From Endomychus coccineus (Eukaryota > Arthropoda > Insecta > Coleoptera > Endomychidae), in the NCBI GenBank assembly GCA_958510875.1, contig OY294068.1, forward strand, positions 15,911,282 through 15,975,281: a stretch of DNA of 64,000 nucleotides, read 5' to 3'. Below the pieces are notes generated by a model, which was given only the letters and a program-made list of their open reading frames with translations, was not told the origin of the DNA and made no database searches. Both the position numbers and the translations under genes were made by a program. This document shows, one piece after another, positions 1 through 12,504 of the stretch (position 1 is the first letter of the stretch; every line of letters starts with the position of its first letter).

Positions 1-904
1 CATCATAGAGATAAAATGTTTCGCTTTTTCTCTAACCTAATAATATATTTAAGAATTTAATACATATTTACATTGATTAATCTACGCTACAATTACGATT
101 TATAAAATCAAATTAGTTTGAGAAATGGAACATACTATCATCAGATTCAGAAAAATATTATGTTTGTGTGAGACGGACTGAAACATAATTATCATAGAAA
201 GGTACAACTGTTTGAAATATATAGTTTTGAGTAAGAAGTTTTCACTTATCAAAAAATACTGTCATTGCATTACTTTCAGAAATAGAGCCGGCAATCAAAT
301 TATCAACAAACTAATTTAGTATAATCACTTATACACGAGACAATAAAATTATATCGATTTTAGAGAAGGCTGCATTTCAGCTGTACTACTGGGTTAACAC
401 TCAGATTTTGTTAGTGGAAACATTAAAATTACTGTTTCACAATCCCCTTGCAGAATAATCAAGATGTCATAGTATAGCACATTTAGTATTTGAATTAAAT
501 GTGCGAGGGTGAAGAAGAAATGGTTACAATCCAAGAATGTATTCACAAACTGTAGTGGTGGTATATGCTCATTCAATTGTCATTCTACTTGTTTCATGAA
601 AGTAGAAGGGAATCATTGAAACATCAATTTATAAAATTTACATGTTCAGGAAAGCAAATTTCACAAGAATAAACTTTATTAAACACGTTATTACTACATT
701 ATTATATCTATTCTACTATTGATTTATAAAAAATTATTTTATGCAATGAATTTTGAGATATTTCTGACTTCGTGATTTAATGTAGGTTGTATAAAATGAT
801 TGGTTCATCAAACATTCCTTATTCAACAAGAACTGGCTCAATAAGTGTGACACTTTTGAGATATTTTAGTATTTGATATATTTCATTGTTCTTATAATAC
901 ATAT
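1..904. other. No gene recognised (window edge)
   Basis: AT-rich sequence with only short chance ORFs. It lies downstream of the minus-strand ORF ending at 905 and could include its 3' UTR. I see no repeat structure or coding similarity here. Confidence 0.4.
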
Positions 905-1501
905 TTAAGAGTATATATTAACTCCATTCTTTGAACCACATTTTGCTAGAATTATAATGGGAGAAATGTTCATGTAGTTCAATTGACTATATTCTGAATT
1001 CCAATTTAATTGTGCTGGTGTGTTCTCAATATTCACATCTTCATTACAGTTTGTACTAGTTTCATGGTCAGGTCTGTGTTCCCCAATACCAAAATCATGT
1101 TCCGAAATATTCTTATATTTTGAATCTTCATCAAATCGATGTAAAATAACATATGGAAATTCCATTCTTGAAACAACAAGTTCATCCAGGAATCTGTAGG
1201 CTACATCTTTAAGTTTTCTGTTTTTTATGTGGTTCAAAATAACAACAGGAGATCTATTTTTTTTCATATGTGACATTTGATTAGCTGTCAACTGAGAATG
1301 TCCATTTATGAAAGATTTCATTATTTTGTTTCTATTTTCACCATTAGAAGCAATGTGTCTCTTGCTGCTCAATTCTTCATGTGAGTCCATTTTCCAACTC
1401 CCGCTAGATGAAATCAACAAATTGTTCACAATATTTATATACGGATTTTTGCATTTTTCCAATAAGCCGCGTTTAGTATGTACTTTGGGTGAAGTTTCCA
1501 T
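905..1501 (-). CDS. Uncharacterised 198-aa ORF, possible host gene
   Basis: An uninterrupted 198-codon ORF from ATG at 1501 to TAA at 905, longer than nearly all chance ORFs in this AT-rich window. The protein is hydrophilic, Ser/Asn/Lys-rich at the N-terminus, with a more ordered-looking stretch near residues 100-125 that contains RFLDELVVSRMEFPY, and an acidic Asn-rich tail. I see no signal peptide, membrane segment, zinc motif or transposase motif, and I do not recognise the family. It is divergent from Atg14, with about 1.35 kb of repeat-containing DNA between the two starts. It may be a single-exon gene or one exon of a larger gene. An ORF on the other strand overlaps its 5' part and is probably a shadow. 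Confidence 0.45.
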   Translation of the reverse strand: METSPKVHTKRGLLEKCKNPYINIVNNLLISSSGSWKMDSHEELSSKRHIASNGENRNKIMKSFINGHSQLTANQMSHMKKNRSPVVILNHIKNRKLKDVAYRFLDELVVSRMEFPYVILHRFDEDSKYKNISEHDFGIGEHRPDHETSTNCNEDVNIENTPAQLNWNSEYSQLNYMNISPIIILAKCGSKNGVNIYS

Positions 1502-1725
1502 TCTGACAGTATTTATGAGTATCTATGAAGAATGATTCTAAATTTAAAGTTTTATATCAACTTCCTTCAAATTGAAACCCAAAACACTACGCAGCACTAC
1601 GAATACGATCTAGATTCTTATTCTAGATTTAGATTCTCTGGCTAGATTGTAATTGGCACAATAAAATATAGAATAACTTCTACATTCACAGTTTATTCAA
1701 TACTGTGGTTTGATCATAAACTAAC

Positions 1726-1919
1726 CATAGAGATCATAAAGTATAGAGAAGTAAGGCCCCGTCTTAACGGGAGAAGGGGTTGTAGGAGAGTAAAGGGAAC
1801 GAGTTAAAATACCGCAGAGTGGGGTACAGATAACTCATCGCGTAAAATCGAACATGGTACACAACGAATACATGTGTTATATAGGGGCTTTACTACTCTA
1901 TACTATCTGATCTCTATGC
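1726..1919. repeat. Short inverted-repeat element (MITE-like)
   Basis: About 195 bp bounded by imperfect inverted repeats of about 35 bp. The left end runs from CATAGAGATCATAAAG to AAGGCCCC and the right end from GGGGCTTTACTAC to GATCTCTATG. The interior is unusually GC-rich for this window. No coding capacity. The size and structure suit a miniature DNA transposon; the superfamily is not clear. Confidence 0.5.
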
Positions 1920-2000
1920 TAAGGACTGCTTCATTTTAGATCGGGCCACAGAATACGCGGTCGGCTTGAGACTATGGGTTTATTCAGTCGAGTCCACGAG

Positions 2001-2113
2001 TCCATAGATAACTCTACTACCGGAGTAGTTATCTATGGAGATAACTCTACTACCGGAGTAGTTATCTATGGAGATAACTCTACTACCGGAGTAGAGTTAT
2101 CTATGGTCGACTC
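2001..2113. repeat. 33-bp palindromic tandem repeat (3 units)
   Basis: Three head-to-tail copies of a 33-bp unit begin at 2007, 2040 and 2073. Each unit is itself close to a palindrome (GATAACTCTAC ... GTAGTTATC around TACCGG). The whole block is also an inverted repeat, with CCATAGATAACTCTAC on the left and GTAGAGTTATCTATGG on the right. The 61-codon ORF across it is a by-product of the repeat. Confidence 0.75.
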
Positions 2114-2857
2114 AATACAGTCAATAGTTGTGGACACTTTGTTGTATAGCCGATGTTGATTTTCGGCTGAGGCTAAATGCGTACGTTGTCAGTGCGATAC
2201 CCCAGAGTTGGTATATTCCTACTGTGGTAATAACTTGACTATTGTGGAGAGAATACAGAAAAAGTAGCAGCTCGAGATAACGGTGATTGGTGGTTCAACT
2301 ACTGTACTACGGTTTTCCCCATTTTTACAAGTGTGTGCAGCTCGCCGCGTGCAAGAACCCGCTCTAACTTCATTGCCGATGCTATGTGGCATGTTACTCC
2401 GTTCACTCCAGCTTCCTTTCCTGTCTTGTGTCTATCTGATATCCATGATTCCAGTTAATGTCTTGGTTGAATTCAGTTGAATAATACCGTTACCATAATA
2501 TAAGGAAAACATACTGTCATAGGGAAAAAATATTACCGTCATTTACTGCATACAGATTTGTAATATACATAAAATAAGCATTGGTTTTTCAGTTTTTAGA
2601 AATCATGTATTCTCGCTAAAATTGCACGGGTATGGAGAAAGTTAAGTTGTCGAGACCACAATAGTGATAAATTATGAAATATAATTCATCTGTGATTTAG
2701 GACGTAGACATAGAAGCCTAGACCTAGTCATAGATAATATAACATCAACGATTTCTTCAAAACGTAGTCGTCTATTTTATGTTCATAATCAGCTGTGAAT
2801 ATACGTCGTCTCACTCGCACTCAGTTCCACTATTCCTGTTATTATCTCAGTTTTGTT

Positions 2858-5800
2858 ATGGCTGCCAGTAGTTCCGACGAGAGTAGCACAGCTCCAAGAG
2901 ATTTTCATTTATCGTCATCCCTAGATAGTGGCAGTCGGTTAAGCCCAAATAAACATAGGTGCCCTTTGTGCCATAAGTTTAGAAGAACCTTTTATTGCAA
3001 AGAATGTGTTCACAGTGGTGTTTTTTATCGTTCAAAGTGTCCGGCCACGGAGGGGTCTGTATATTGACATTGAGCTCGACAATTTTTTTATTAGTTCCCA
3101 TTGTTCCAGGTATGCCGATAAACAAAAGATATTTTTAGAACTAGAAATTAATAAACATACTATAAAATCTACCTGTGAGCAGTTATTAGAAACATATCGC
3201 CAAGCAGATGTTTTGGTATAAACATGAAAGGTCAAGTTCACTGGATTGTTATTTGTTTATAATTTTACAATTGTTTTAGCGCTCTAAAATCAGACACAAT
3301 CAGGAGAGGAATAGAATTCTCAAATTATCTGTGGAAGAGAAGAGAAAGAAAAAAATTGACTACAATAGAGAATTGAAAGCTTTAATGTTGCATAATGAAA
3401 AAAGATCTAAAAATTTACCAAGATATGAAAAGAAAGTACAAGAAATGGAACAGTATGTTGGGGATGAACAGGAGAAACTCAGCAACAATAAAATTGTCAT
3501 ACAAGAGAGGAAAGAGGAAATCAAAAGGCTTGTGAAAGTTCGTTTGCAGCAATTGTTTCGATATATTTTTCCCATCGATAAAGTTCATCCCAAAATGTAA
3601 ATAGATAATTGTTCATATTTCAAGTAATTTCTATTACACAGTATGGTGAAATAAAGTAAAAAGAAAATGTTTTGGTGGAATGTTGTTTTGGTTATGGGAA
3701 GGCAAAATCATATTGTATAAGTTAATTTAATTTCTCATTTTTACTTGAAGTATTTGTATCACAGAAAATATTGTCATGAATTTATTATACTACTTGTGTT
3801 AATTTCATGAGTAGGTTAGCAACTCTATTCAGATTTTTATACAATTAGTAAGTTTTGAAACTTCCCACAGCCTTATCAACAATAATATGCAACCATTAAG
3901 CTACCATTTTAACTTGGCTTAGATATTATATATTTTAGGTTTCTTGAAGAGTAATTTATCTTGGTAGAAATGGTGAGTTTGGGCAAGCTCTTGTTCAAAT
4001 GAATAATTCTGTTTTACTCCCACAGTTTCTGTAATAGCTTGGTTTTGCAATAGACTATGTTGATATGTTCATAAATACTGAAACTATAAGATATTATGGT
4101 TCGAAGAATAATAATTCTGTAATATAAGCAGAAGCACATTTGTTAGAAATAATCTTGATATATTTACTTACACCAATTCAATTTTAGATAAAGTGTGAAA
4201 AGAGGAATTTTTGATTTGTGGAGTTTATAAATTTATTATCTTTCATCTTATCATGAATCAAACCATTCTTACTTGGTACATCATCATTTAGGTTGTTCCA
4301 AGTTATGGATGACATTGAGAAGAATCTCTTAAACTTTTAGAGTTATACTACTATTTTTAAATTAGCTGACGATTGAGATTAAGAGTTGCTCTTTAACTGG
4401 TCCTTGTGGTGTTCAATTTTGTTCCCAATAACTTGCATGGGTTAGAGTTGCTCTAAATTAATAATTTACTACTTATATATAAATTCTCGGGAAATAGGTC
4501 ACATTAACATTTATGTGTTATTTTTTTTTGTCTTTGCGTACGTTTTGGTCTCACGACCATCATCAGAAGACTTATTATGTCTAAAACTGGATTTCTTAAA
4601 ACTAATTGTATTAAACAAAGCGTCCTTATCGCACCAATTTCAATTAAAATGCCGACGTCGCCGAAACGAACAGAAACATGAATAATCGAAACTGTAACAC
4701 CTCAATGTTATAATTATAAAATATCAAGAATCCACTGCTAAGCAGAATTTTTGATAAATGCGTGTTCATGTCAACAAGGACTGTAAACTACTAGAACGAG
4801 ACCATTAGTTTAAGTATTCACTTTCAAACCAGATGTTAGATTTATGAGCTAATAGAAAAAGGTTTGTCAGTCATGGAGATATACTTGACATTCTACCTAA
4901 AATATACTTTTAACATTATAAAGAGGCTCGTAGGAATTTGCAAGAGTTTTTATTTAATTAAGTTCGTACAAATATGACTTAGAGATTGAATATCTGTCTA
5001 TGATTTACAGATTTGGAGTCACGTTTTATGTGAATCATCTCCAAAATAGATCTTTTATAATTGGTTTCCTTAGTTGGTTTTCTTTATTCCAACTAAGGAA
5101 ACCAATTATTATAAAAGATCTATTTTGGAGATGATTCACATAAAACGTGACTCCAAATCTGTAAATCATAGGACAGATATTGAAACTCTTAAGTCATATT
5201 TATACTAACTTAATTAAATAAAAACTCTTGCAAATTCCTACATGCCTCTTTATAATGTTAAAAGTATATTTTAGGTAGAATGTCAAGTATATCTCCATAA
5301 CTGACAAACCTTTTTCTATTAGCTCATAAATCTAACATCTGGTTTGAAAGTGAATACTTAAACTAATGGTCTCGTTCTAGTAGTTTACAGTCCTTGTTGA
5401 CATGAACACGCATATATTAAAAATTCTGCTCAACAGTGGGGTCTTGATATTTTATAATTATAACATTGAGGTGTTACAGTTTCGATTATTCGTGTTTCTG
5501 TTCATTTCGGCGAAGTCGGCATTTTAAATGAAATTGGTGCGATAAGGACGCTTTGTTTAATACAATTAGTTTTAAGAAATCAAGTTTTAGACATAATAAG
5601 TCTTCTGATGATGGTCGTGAGACCAAAACGTACGTAAAAACAAGAAAATATAAAGCATTAGTGTAATTTGTAATTTGATATGGATTTCCATCAAGTAAAT
5701 ATCTTATTTTTCAGTGAAATGGAATCCGTTGAATCTGACATGGTGATGGCTCTAGCAGAAGCATCGCAAACGTCCTATTTGGACAGTTGGGAATTAGCAG

Positions 5801-8800
5801 ATAATTCTGGTGAGATGAAGTATTCAGTTTGTGGACCTACGTTGCCAGGATCTGGCAATTACACTTGTTACAATATGTGGGGTGAGTCGGGGTGCTTTTA
5901 TAAGAATTCGTCATCGCAAATTTATATTTTCAGTGGCCCAGAATAGAGAGGGTGTAATGCCTGGTGGTAACACTTCATGCACAATCGATCATCACAATCC
6001 TGCCTATAGCATTAGTGCTGCACTTACATACACAACGCAGTTGGTGTACATCTTATCATTTTATTTAAATATGGGTCTACCATTTAAATTATTTTACAGG
6101 TTCGTAAAAATCGAATACACCATTTCCGATTTTATTTGATTTTCTATTTTAGTGATTTTTGCAATCGGGAACTCAGCGAACAGCAATTTACCACTCGAGT
6201 TGCTCGACTCAATGCAAATATATTGTACTTGTGTTATTCACAGAATATAGACTTGAGTTGTTTGAGGTCTTGTGAAACTGTACATAATCTATTACAACTG
6301 GTGAATGCAGAAAATGAGGATCTTGGAAGGTAAGCTGATTTGTGATTGGAGAATGTTGTATTAAGTAATGATTGGGCTGCATCAATATGATTTAAATTTT
6401 GTACAAAAAGACTGATGATTGAAAATTGGATTGTTGTTGACTGTTTAACCCAAGAAACGGTCGGGCATATATGTAGCAGTTGGGCCTGAAAGTTATACTT
6501 TTGGGTTCTACAATGTAACGTGAAATCCAACATTTTTAAGTTGGGTGTTTTGCAGTCAATTATGAAAGAGAGTGGGCACAAGAAAAAAATTACCTATTTT
6601 TTTGTACATAAAATCTATTCACCTATTTTTCATGCTGGAAAAAACGTCTATTACTTTGTTGTCAAAATCCGGGTTAGGCTGGACGAACTTTTTTTCTATT
6701 GGTAGGACCGCCAATGCGTTCAGTCGATCTTCTGACATTGTGCTTCTCAGAAAAGTTTTAATGCGTTTGAGGGTGGAAAAACATCGTTCACATTCTGCTG
6801 TCGACATGGGCGTTGTACAAATAATATCCAACAGTTTGTACGTTTCCGTCAAAACCTTTTTTAGGTTTTTGTCTGTTATGAACACTAAAAATGGCAAAAT
6901 ACCACCTACTTCACATATATCATCACGCTCAAAAATTGCTGAAAGTTCACTTTTTTTTTCAAAGTTGAATAACAGAAAGCTTATTCTTGGGAAATTCAAA
7001 CTAATTGAAAATTTCGTCAAAATGTTGTTTGTTTGCCTCGCTACTATGAAAAATAACGCTGTTATGACGAGAATAAAATCAGTCACGCGCACTTTACATG
7101 ACAAAACCAAAATGATGTTAATGGTATTTTCATCAGTATCTAAGTTGATCTAAAGCCATTCGTCATTTCTCTTATTGGAGTATTATCAATATTCTTTACC
7201 GGTATAGAAGGCATAATTGAAGAAAAAAAAACAGATTTACTATTAAAAAATTCTATCATTTCACCCTATGTGATATGAAATTTTATCCATATTGTAAAAT
7301 TAAAACACTACTATGTTGATGATTTTTATTCATAACTTCCGTTACATTTTTTGTCTTTGTATTTGAATACCGTCTGAAGGTGGCGTAATAAGACCGAAAC
7401 TCGTGTAAATGATGTTACAAATAAAAGTGATATCAACATGGTATTGTTTTAGTTCTGCAATATCGAATCACTTATTTCAAAATAACTTCAAAACAGTAAT
7501 AGATGTCGTAAAATTATAAGGAACCAAAAGTTCAGCATAGGTTTTAGTAAATATTTTGATTTTTCTATCGTTATACGATGAAAATCAACTGAGATATAAA
7601 CGTTACAAGTTGATGAGGATGCGAGAACTACTTTTTCGATGTCTGAGCTTAAATATCTTGTAAAATAAGCTTCTTACAAGGTTCAACCTTATCACAAGAC
7701 CAGGAGCTCTTGGAATTTTCTACTAATTGATTTATTGATCGACCCGATAACTCGAAAATTACTTTAGATATGTTGAAAAAAACAATAATATACGATCGGT
7801 GATTTTTTGCTTTCACTAAAAATGAAATAACGCTGCATAATAGAGATATAAATAAACTAAATTCGTTCCAAATATTATATTTTTATCTTTGATCTGGTAA
7901 CACATATTCTCGATATAACAATATGATTTTACTGTTTAAACCATTTTATCCGACTAACATTAATTTTTCCCACATTTTCCGGCACCCCGATGGTTTTGAA
8001 GGGTTGAATCGCGGAAATACTTTCGATTTGGTTGCGAATGATCTGCTGGTAACACATTTTGTATTTTTTCATAATTTTAATACTAAGGAGCGGTTTTCAC
8101 CCCCCAAAAAGTGAGTGAGTTCCACGTAAATTTACCAATCTTTGACAATTCAAAATGAAATGTGAATCCTCATCAGAGTTATAAGTCTTCAGGTACGTTA
8201 ATTTGTGGCTGCAAAGTTTTCTCAAGCAATGCTGCTTTAAATTGTTCACGGAGAACTATCGACGTTTTTTATAATTACCTACAAAAAGAAACAAAGCAAT
8301 TCTGCTTTTGATTAACAGATATTGAAGTTTGTTTCTGTCTCTAGTAGTCTTATATACTTAGACGGTAAACTTATTATCTTATAGGGATGGTCCTGTCGAT
8401 TTGGACGTAGAAAAAGTGAGTGCCTTGGAAAAACCGATTGTAAATGATTTGCAGAAGAGCGAAGATTCAGATTCGGAAGAGGGCAGCTCTTTTCTAGTTG
8501 AATGGGAGGCAGTAAGTAATAAATTATTCACGGTCATATTAATAACAGATCACCAGAGGCGTGGTTTTAGGATGTTATGTGCAAATTACGAAATTTCCCC
8601 GATTTTCAGCCCATTGAATGAGTTTTCCAGAAAAATGACCTCGGATTCATGTTCAGCGACCCTAAAAACCTTTTTTTTATAAATTCTAAGTTATCTTAAG
8701 AAAAGAGGGTGAAAATAGGGTTAATTTTGCGTTTAGGGGTGAATGGGAGGTAGTGTCCACTTAGCTCAACCCTTATGAATGATTCAAATTGGCCACAGAA

Positions 8801-9130
8801 CATGCAAAAAGAATTTTTTTGAACAACCTCTTGCTTTTTTTTAGAAGTTCCCCAGCTTATTGGAGTAATAAGTTCTTTTAAATATATTACTCACCCTCAA
8901 CCCGAAAACATTTTGAAGAATCTTACAACAATGAAATCGCAAAAATGTTTATGTTGTTTATTTCTCAATAGTTGCCAAACATGCAGTATCCAGAAATACC
9001 AGCTGGTCCAGGAAACATACAATCAACACAGATAATAAGTGCTCAGCAGGCAAGCAGTATGGCAGGAGGATTGGTAAACAGTGCTGCAGCTAGTATTGTT
9101 TCTATTTGGAGAGGTTTTACAGGGAGATAA
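2858..9130 (+). CDS. Atg14: Atg14 / Barkor, autophagy-specific PI3K complex I subunit
   Basis: Eight exons: 2858-3054, 3110-3215, 3280-3596, 5715-5881, 5934-6099, 6153-6329, 8385-8511, 8972-9130; 1416 nt, 471 aa (human protein 492). All introns are GT-AG and phases agree throughout. Atg14 joins Vps34, Vps15 and Beclin 1 and directs PI3P synthesis to the ER at phagophore sites. Visible features: an N-terminal Cys pair motif (C35-x2-C38 and C47-x2-C50, within RCPLCHKFRRTFYCKEC), a Lys/Glu-rich coiled coil at about 66-200 ending near the conserved IFPI, the central domain (residues ~207-377) with NPAYSISAALTY and LNANILYLCYSQ, and an acidic Ser/Asp/Glu linker. The C-terminal BATS-type membrane-targeting end closes with AAASIVSIWRGFTGR. 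The first donor is uncertain: 3055 gives a human-like length, but 3037 is also in phase. Introns 3 and 6 are enlarged by a foldback and a hAT remnant. Confidence 0.95.
4473..5655. mobile_element. Foldback element in Atg14 intron 3
   Basis: Two arms of about 540 bp (roughly 4530-5073 and 5087-5642) are near-perfect reverse complements, meeting at a small hairpin around AACTAAGGAAACC. The left outer end (TTCTCGGGAAATAGGTCAC) matches the ends of the copies at 23.5 and 51.7 kb. Each arm carries a hammerhead-like motif (4530-4572 on the - strand, 5600-5642 on the + strand) in which the GAAA box has become AAAA. No ORF is visible. It lies wholly inside intron 3, so the Atg14 pre-mRNA could fold here into a long duplex. 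Confidence 0.85.
6619..7110 (-). pseudogene. hAT transposase C-terminal fragment (ZMYM1-like) in Atg14 intron 6
   Basis: An open 163-codon stretch on the strand opposite to Atg14. It ends in the hAT dimerisation region: residues MSTAECERCFSTLKRIKTF followed by LRSTMSEDRLNALAVL, the signature of ZMYM1-like hAT transposases. The N-terminal zinc finger and most of the catalytic domain are absent, so this is a remnant. I did not find matching terminal inverted repeats within the intron. Confidence 0.85.
7320..7450. repeat. Penelope-type motif fragment
   Basis: Contains CTGAAGGTGGCG, a short spacer, AGACCGAAACTCG. This resembles the CTGANGA-hairpin-GAAA layout found elsewhere in the window, but the stem and box are degenerate. 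It lies in intron 6 of Atg14. No coding sequence. Confidence 0.3.
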
Positions 9131-9225
9131 TGATATTATACCACGCCACTATTCTTATATTGCATAGTTGATATCGAAACAATATTTTATCAAATCAACA
9201 TTGGTTTGTGAGGTGCTGAAGTAAG

Positions 9226-10880
9226 TCATTTTACCAAAAGTGGGACTTTTTTTTCGACTTTTGGTTTGAGAGTACAGAAAGTTAGGAAATTTTGCGTAGA
9301 TTACGAAAAAAATAGTGAGAGAAAACCTCCAATAAAGGAAAATGTCGCTATTTATATTTATATTCAATTTTCCGTGTTTTTCGGTCAAAAAACGTTAATA
9401 GCTTTAAAACCATACATTTTAGGAAAAAGTTTCAAACAGAAGTTGTTCGGCATTAAATATACCATAAGAATTGACTATCCCGATTTCAATTTTCTACGAA
9501 TTTTCCACTCTTAGCGCGGGAAAACCGAATATATATATTTTCAATTAATGACTATGTGAAAAAATCACATTTAAAAGTTAAATATCGTATGATTGAGGTA
9601 TATAAGGGTTACATAATGTTACTAAAAGTGATAATCATCATAAATTTCCCACCATGTGACCAAATTTTCCGAGTTATGTAAATTTTTTTTTCAATCATAA
9701 TGTACGACAGATCATTTCTTATGTTTTTTTGGGTCACTAATAACGAATTTTGACTTAGTTTTCTTCTGAAAAGTCATGGAAAACATAAATTTTCCGAATT
9801 ATGAAAATTCTTTTTTTTTTAATTATGTATGACATATCATCTCTTATGTTTTTTGGGTCAGTTATAACGAATTTTTACTTACTATTGTTCTGATAAGACA
9901 TGGAAATCGTTTATTTGGGAAATTTAGGAAAATTAAGGTAACAAGAGAGACAAGAATAATTTTTAAATTTGATTATATTAGATTTTTATTGATAAAAAAA
10001 AATTTAATCGTAATAAAAAATTCATCATTTGGTAATCATGATCTCCGTGTATATCTGGGCACTTTGATTGGTGATGGACCGCTTACTTCACTGTTTGCTT
10101 CATCTTCAGAAGAACTATCGTCCTCGCTCACTTCTGGCATACTCGCTACTGGAGCTATCCAAATCTTATATTTCTGCAATTTCTCTTGCATCATCTTCAT
10201 TCTCCTCTTCATGCACTTCAATAGTTGTACAGTCTGTTCCACAGCAAACTGTACAAAAACTAGAACATTTTATTTCCTATTTCCTGCAGCCACATCCATT
10301 CCCACACAAAGTCATATTTTACATAAGAAATTTTCTATGACTTCAGAACAAAACTAAGTCAAAATTCGTTATTAGTGAGAAATGATATGTCGTACATTAT
10401 GATTAAAAAAAAATTCCTTAACTTGGAAAACTTGGTCACATGGTGGGAAATTTATGATGATCATCACTTTTAGTAACGTTATGTACCCTTATATACCTTA
10501 ATCATACGATAATAATAACTTTGAAATGTGATTTTTTCTCATAGTCATTAATTGAAAATATATATTCGGTTTTCCCGCGCTACGAATGGAAAATTAGTAG
10601 AAAATTGAAATCTAGATAGTCAATTCTTATAGTAAATTTAATGCCGAACAACTTTTGTTTGAAACTTTTTTCCTAAAATGCATAGTTTTAAAGCTATTAA
10701 CGTTTTTTGGCCGAAAAACACGGAAAATTGTAAATATGTATATAAATTGCGACATTTTCCTACATGGGAAGTTTTCTCTCACAATTTTTCTCGTAATCTA
10801 CGCAAAATTTCCTAACTTTCTGTACTCTCAAACCAAAAGTCGGAAAAAAAGTCCCAAAACCGACAAAATCCGGTAAAATG
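9226..10880. mobile_element. Foldback element with CXC-type remnant in its loop
   Basis: The left arm (about 9226-9775) and right arm (about 10360-10880) are inverted copies: AGTGGGACTTTTTTTTCGAC on the left pairs with the right end, and GACTTAGTTTTCTTCTG borders the loop. The roughly 580-bp loop carries a minus-strand coding remnant described separately. The element lies about 100 bp downstream of the Atg14 stop codon. Confidence 0.85.
10167..10313 (-). pseudogene. CXC-type cysteine-rich tail fragment
   Basis: Reading the - strand gives TLCGNGCGCRK, a stop, then KCSSFCTVCCGTDCTT, an acidic Glu/Asp stretch and EIAEI-stop. The cysteine spacing and acidic tail match the intact ORF at 24417-24695, which sits in the loop of another foldback. 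The in-frame stop and lack of an upstream domain make this a pseudogene. A different minus-strand frame (10242-10036) is open but is probably a shadow. Confidence 0.6.
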
Positions 10881-12092
10881 ACTGCACTAAAGACACAGAA
10901 ATCATTATTATTTTGGAAACTGTGAAGGAAAAGTGTTCAATAAATTGAAATGTGTTATGTTTAGAAGTTATAGTAACCACAACATACATAATCGGTAATA
11001 GGAGACCAAATACATCTGCACAATTTCTCTTGTAATTGCCTATTTAGGCAGAAATTTTCGACGAAGCTTTTGTCAGTAGTATTTATTGTTAGAATTCCCC
11101 AATTGTAATTCAACACTTCCCGAAAGACATTGCGTATTACATCTACATCTTTTTTGGTTTTCTACTAAAATAACGAATGTACCAGTGACCACAAAATAAG
11201 TCAAATGAGAAATTCCCCTGAAATTCATATTTTCTAATATAAATTATCGCTAGACTGAGAATATTTGATAAGATTGTATAAAACACTGTAAATAAATCAC
11301 TCTTTATTTCATCGAGCGCTTGTTGAATAATTAGCTTGTATTTCATACAAATCTTTTTCCATGTGCTCTGATAGATGAATGTTTTGTATCTTAGGAATAT
11401 AACTGATTGTGATTAAATTAACGAAAGTGCAATTCATAAATGCCAGTTGAGAGAAAATTTAAATTTATATTGTCGTAAAAGTGTTAACGAGTTTTCATAT
11501 TTGGTTGTGAAGTTATGAAAGGTGAGGATTTGTAAATTGCACTTAAAAATTCTTGATAGTAGACAACATTTTTTATAATTACACATGTACGTTGAAAATA
11601 TATTTTAAATAAAGACATCATGTGATTTATAACTCTATTAACTCGAAATTCCTTCAAAATGTCTTTTACAATAAAATCCTCTAGTTATGAGGGAGAAATC
11701 AAAACCTTGGGAAACTATCCCAAACCCCAGTATTAGGCTGTGCCAAAAAAAATCGATATTTTTTTATTTCGCTCTTCTTCGAGTATATCATTCCCCGTTC
11801 AAATTCATTCAGGTCCCCCAAATTTGAAACAAATCGGTTAATATTTAGAGGTGCATCAAGCCCAAAACGTGTTTTTTGAAGTTTTTCCTCAAATTTTGGG
11901 AGATTTCTTAACACTGTTCTACAATAACAGGATGTTTGACACTTGGAAGACATTACAACATTCAAACACAAAGAATTTAATGCATTTTAGTCGCCACATC
12001 CACTTTGCGACAGATATATTGGCGAAAAGAATCTTTTTTTTAAGGCCTCAAAAACTATAATTTCAACTTTCAACTTAAATAACTTCATATTT

Positions 12093-12445
12093 TAAGCTAT
12101 TGCATATAGCTTCTATCGCGGGCTTTGAGCGCGGCGACCGAATCAAGAAATTCCCTAACGAAAAATAATGTAAGACCTAAACACCTAACATGTGTCAAAT
12201 TAATTAATTAATTTGGAGTTTCTAAAAGTGAGAAATTTCGCTATTTTATACGAATGTTATAACACTCTAGCGCTTTAGACTCCGGGATTTTCACGTGGCC
12301 TATCGAAATTAGAAGGTTCGAATTATCTAAAAACATAATTGCATGAACTCCAGACGTCCTATGTAATTAGCTACGAACGAAATCATTTTGATATATGAGT
12401 TTATACGTTAGACGCGCGTAGCAGAGAACTGAGAGTACCTGTTTC
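12093..12445 (+). mobile_element. Helentron 5'-end fragment
   Basis: Begins AAGCTATTGCATATAGC, the same start as the adjacent segment at 12446, and shares GGGCTTTGAGCGCG and CGACCGAATCAAGAAATTCC with it. The stretch from about 12200 to 12420 reappears inverted at 31610-32010. I read it as the 5' part of a Helentron copy placed in tandem with the coding fragment that follows. Confidence 0.55.
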
Positions 12446-12504
12446 TATTAAGCTATTGCATATAGCGGGCTTTGAGCGCGACGACCGAATCAAGAAATTC
12501 CGTA

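Noticed and set aside
1974..2159. 61-codon ORF with a repeated NSTTGV peptide
   Set aside because: Created by the 33-bp tandem palindrome, not by a gene.
3055..3600. Separate short + strand genes at 2795-3067, 3006-3221 and 3331-3600
   Set aside because: They are consecutive Atg14 exons; the stops fall in introns and the phases join.
6572..7153. 193-codon + strand ORF in Atg14 intron 6
   Set aside because: It is the antisense shadow of the hAT dimerisation fragment on the - strand.
12300..12330. tRNA B-box-like GGTTCGAAT
   Set aside because: No A box, acceptor stem or anticodon arm around it; the sequence recurs inverted at 31.9 kb as part of a mobile element.
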